Below, one piece after another: positions 7,989-8,154 of a stretch of DNA of 8,154 bases. Origin of the DNA: CAYQAJ01 sp964415245 (GTDB taxonomy: Bacteria > Planctomycetota > Planctomycetia > Pirellulales > Pirellulaceae). The stretch spans positions 1 to 8,154 of the forward strand of contig CAYQAJ010000235.1 of NCBI GenBank assembly GCA_964415245.1, written 5' to 3'. Both the position numbers and the translations under genes were made by a program. Each line of letters begins with the position of its first letter. The stretch's first letter is position 1. The notes beneath the pieces are model-generated. The model did not search any database, was not told where the DNA came from, and saw only the letters and a list, made by a program, of their open reading frames with translations.

Positions 7989-8154
7989 TTACCCCGTCAG
8001 CGCCGCTCTGGTGCGGGCCACAAGCTGGTTGTCGCGATCCTCGGAGCTGCGGAGGTTGAACACGCCCGAGGCCAGATACACGTCACGCCACCGCGGCGAA
8101 ACGTGGTAGTAGTCCTCCAGCACGGCCGAGCTGAACTTGTAGTCGTGCGCGTTG
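7989..8154 (-). CDS. C-terminal end of an unrecognised protein (partial)
   Basis: The minus-strand frame is open from the right edge to TAA at 7989-7991, giving 54 residues of a C-terminus. It reads as genuine protein: NAHDYKFSSAVLEDYYHVSP, then a RWRDVYLASGVFNL segment and a charged tail ending VARTRAALTG. Aromatic and charged residues are spread as in a folded domain, and the codons are GC-rich at third positions like its neighbours. I do not recognise the family. The start and any domains lie beyond the window. Confidence 0.7.
   Translation of the reverse strand, partial: NAHDYKFSSAVLEDYYHVSPRWRDVYLASGVFNLRSSEDRDNQLVARTRAALTG

Overview
The window looks like a draft chromosomal contig from a GC-rich planctomycete, probably Pirellulales-like. 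The main evidence is a Tat-type DUF1501 protein, a secreted WD40-repeat protein, and several small secreted proteins of unknown function, with sparse gene packing. This placement is inferred from gene content alone. An exact run of 100 N at 6400-6499 marks a scaffold gap of unknown true length.

Layout, left to right. On the minus strand, a signal-peptide WD40 protein (1-911) runs off the left edge. A 548-bp spacer follows, with a REP/MITE-like palindromic element (about 1007-1088) and several small hairpins. A small secreted protein of unknown function (1460-1870, plus) converges on a DUF1501 protein (1983-3383, minus); the gap between them holds a degenerate 8-bp tandem repeat and GC-rich hairpins. 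A second spacer (3384-3715) contains a strong sigma70-like promoter inside a 57-bp nested palindrome. That promoter drives a two-gene toxin-antitoxin operon: a DUF1778 ribbon-helix-helix antitoxin (3716-3997) and a GNAT acetyltransferase toxin (4004-4516) of the TacT/AtaT kind. Another secreted protein with a beta-rich core follows (4689-5330, plus). A large Ski2-like DExH helicase (5392-7794, minus) is interrupted by the assembly gap and carries three kinds of short repeat in its coding sequence. A heptamer-built inverted repeat (7872-7951) then precedes the 3' end of an unrecognised minus-strand gene (7989-8154).

How the genes work together. Only the toxin-antitoxin pair is a clear functional unit, and its promoter region has the symmetry expected for autorepression. 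The WD40 and DUF1501 proteins and the two small secreted proteins all carry export signals and fit the large, poorly characterised planctomycete exported proteome. The helicase is a probable cytoplasmic RNA-handling enzyme unrelated to its neighbours.

I did not find a convincing new multi-gene system. The most distinctive signals are the nested operator of the toxin-antitoxin operon, and the recurrence of short-period (7-8 bp) repeats and palindromes at gene ends and inside the helicase gene beside the gap.
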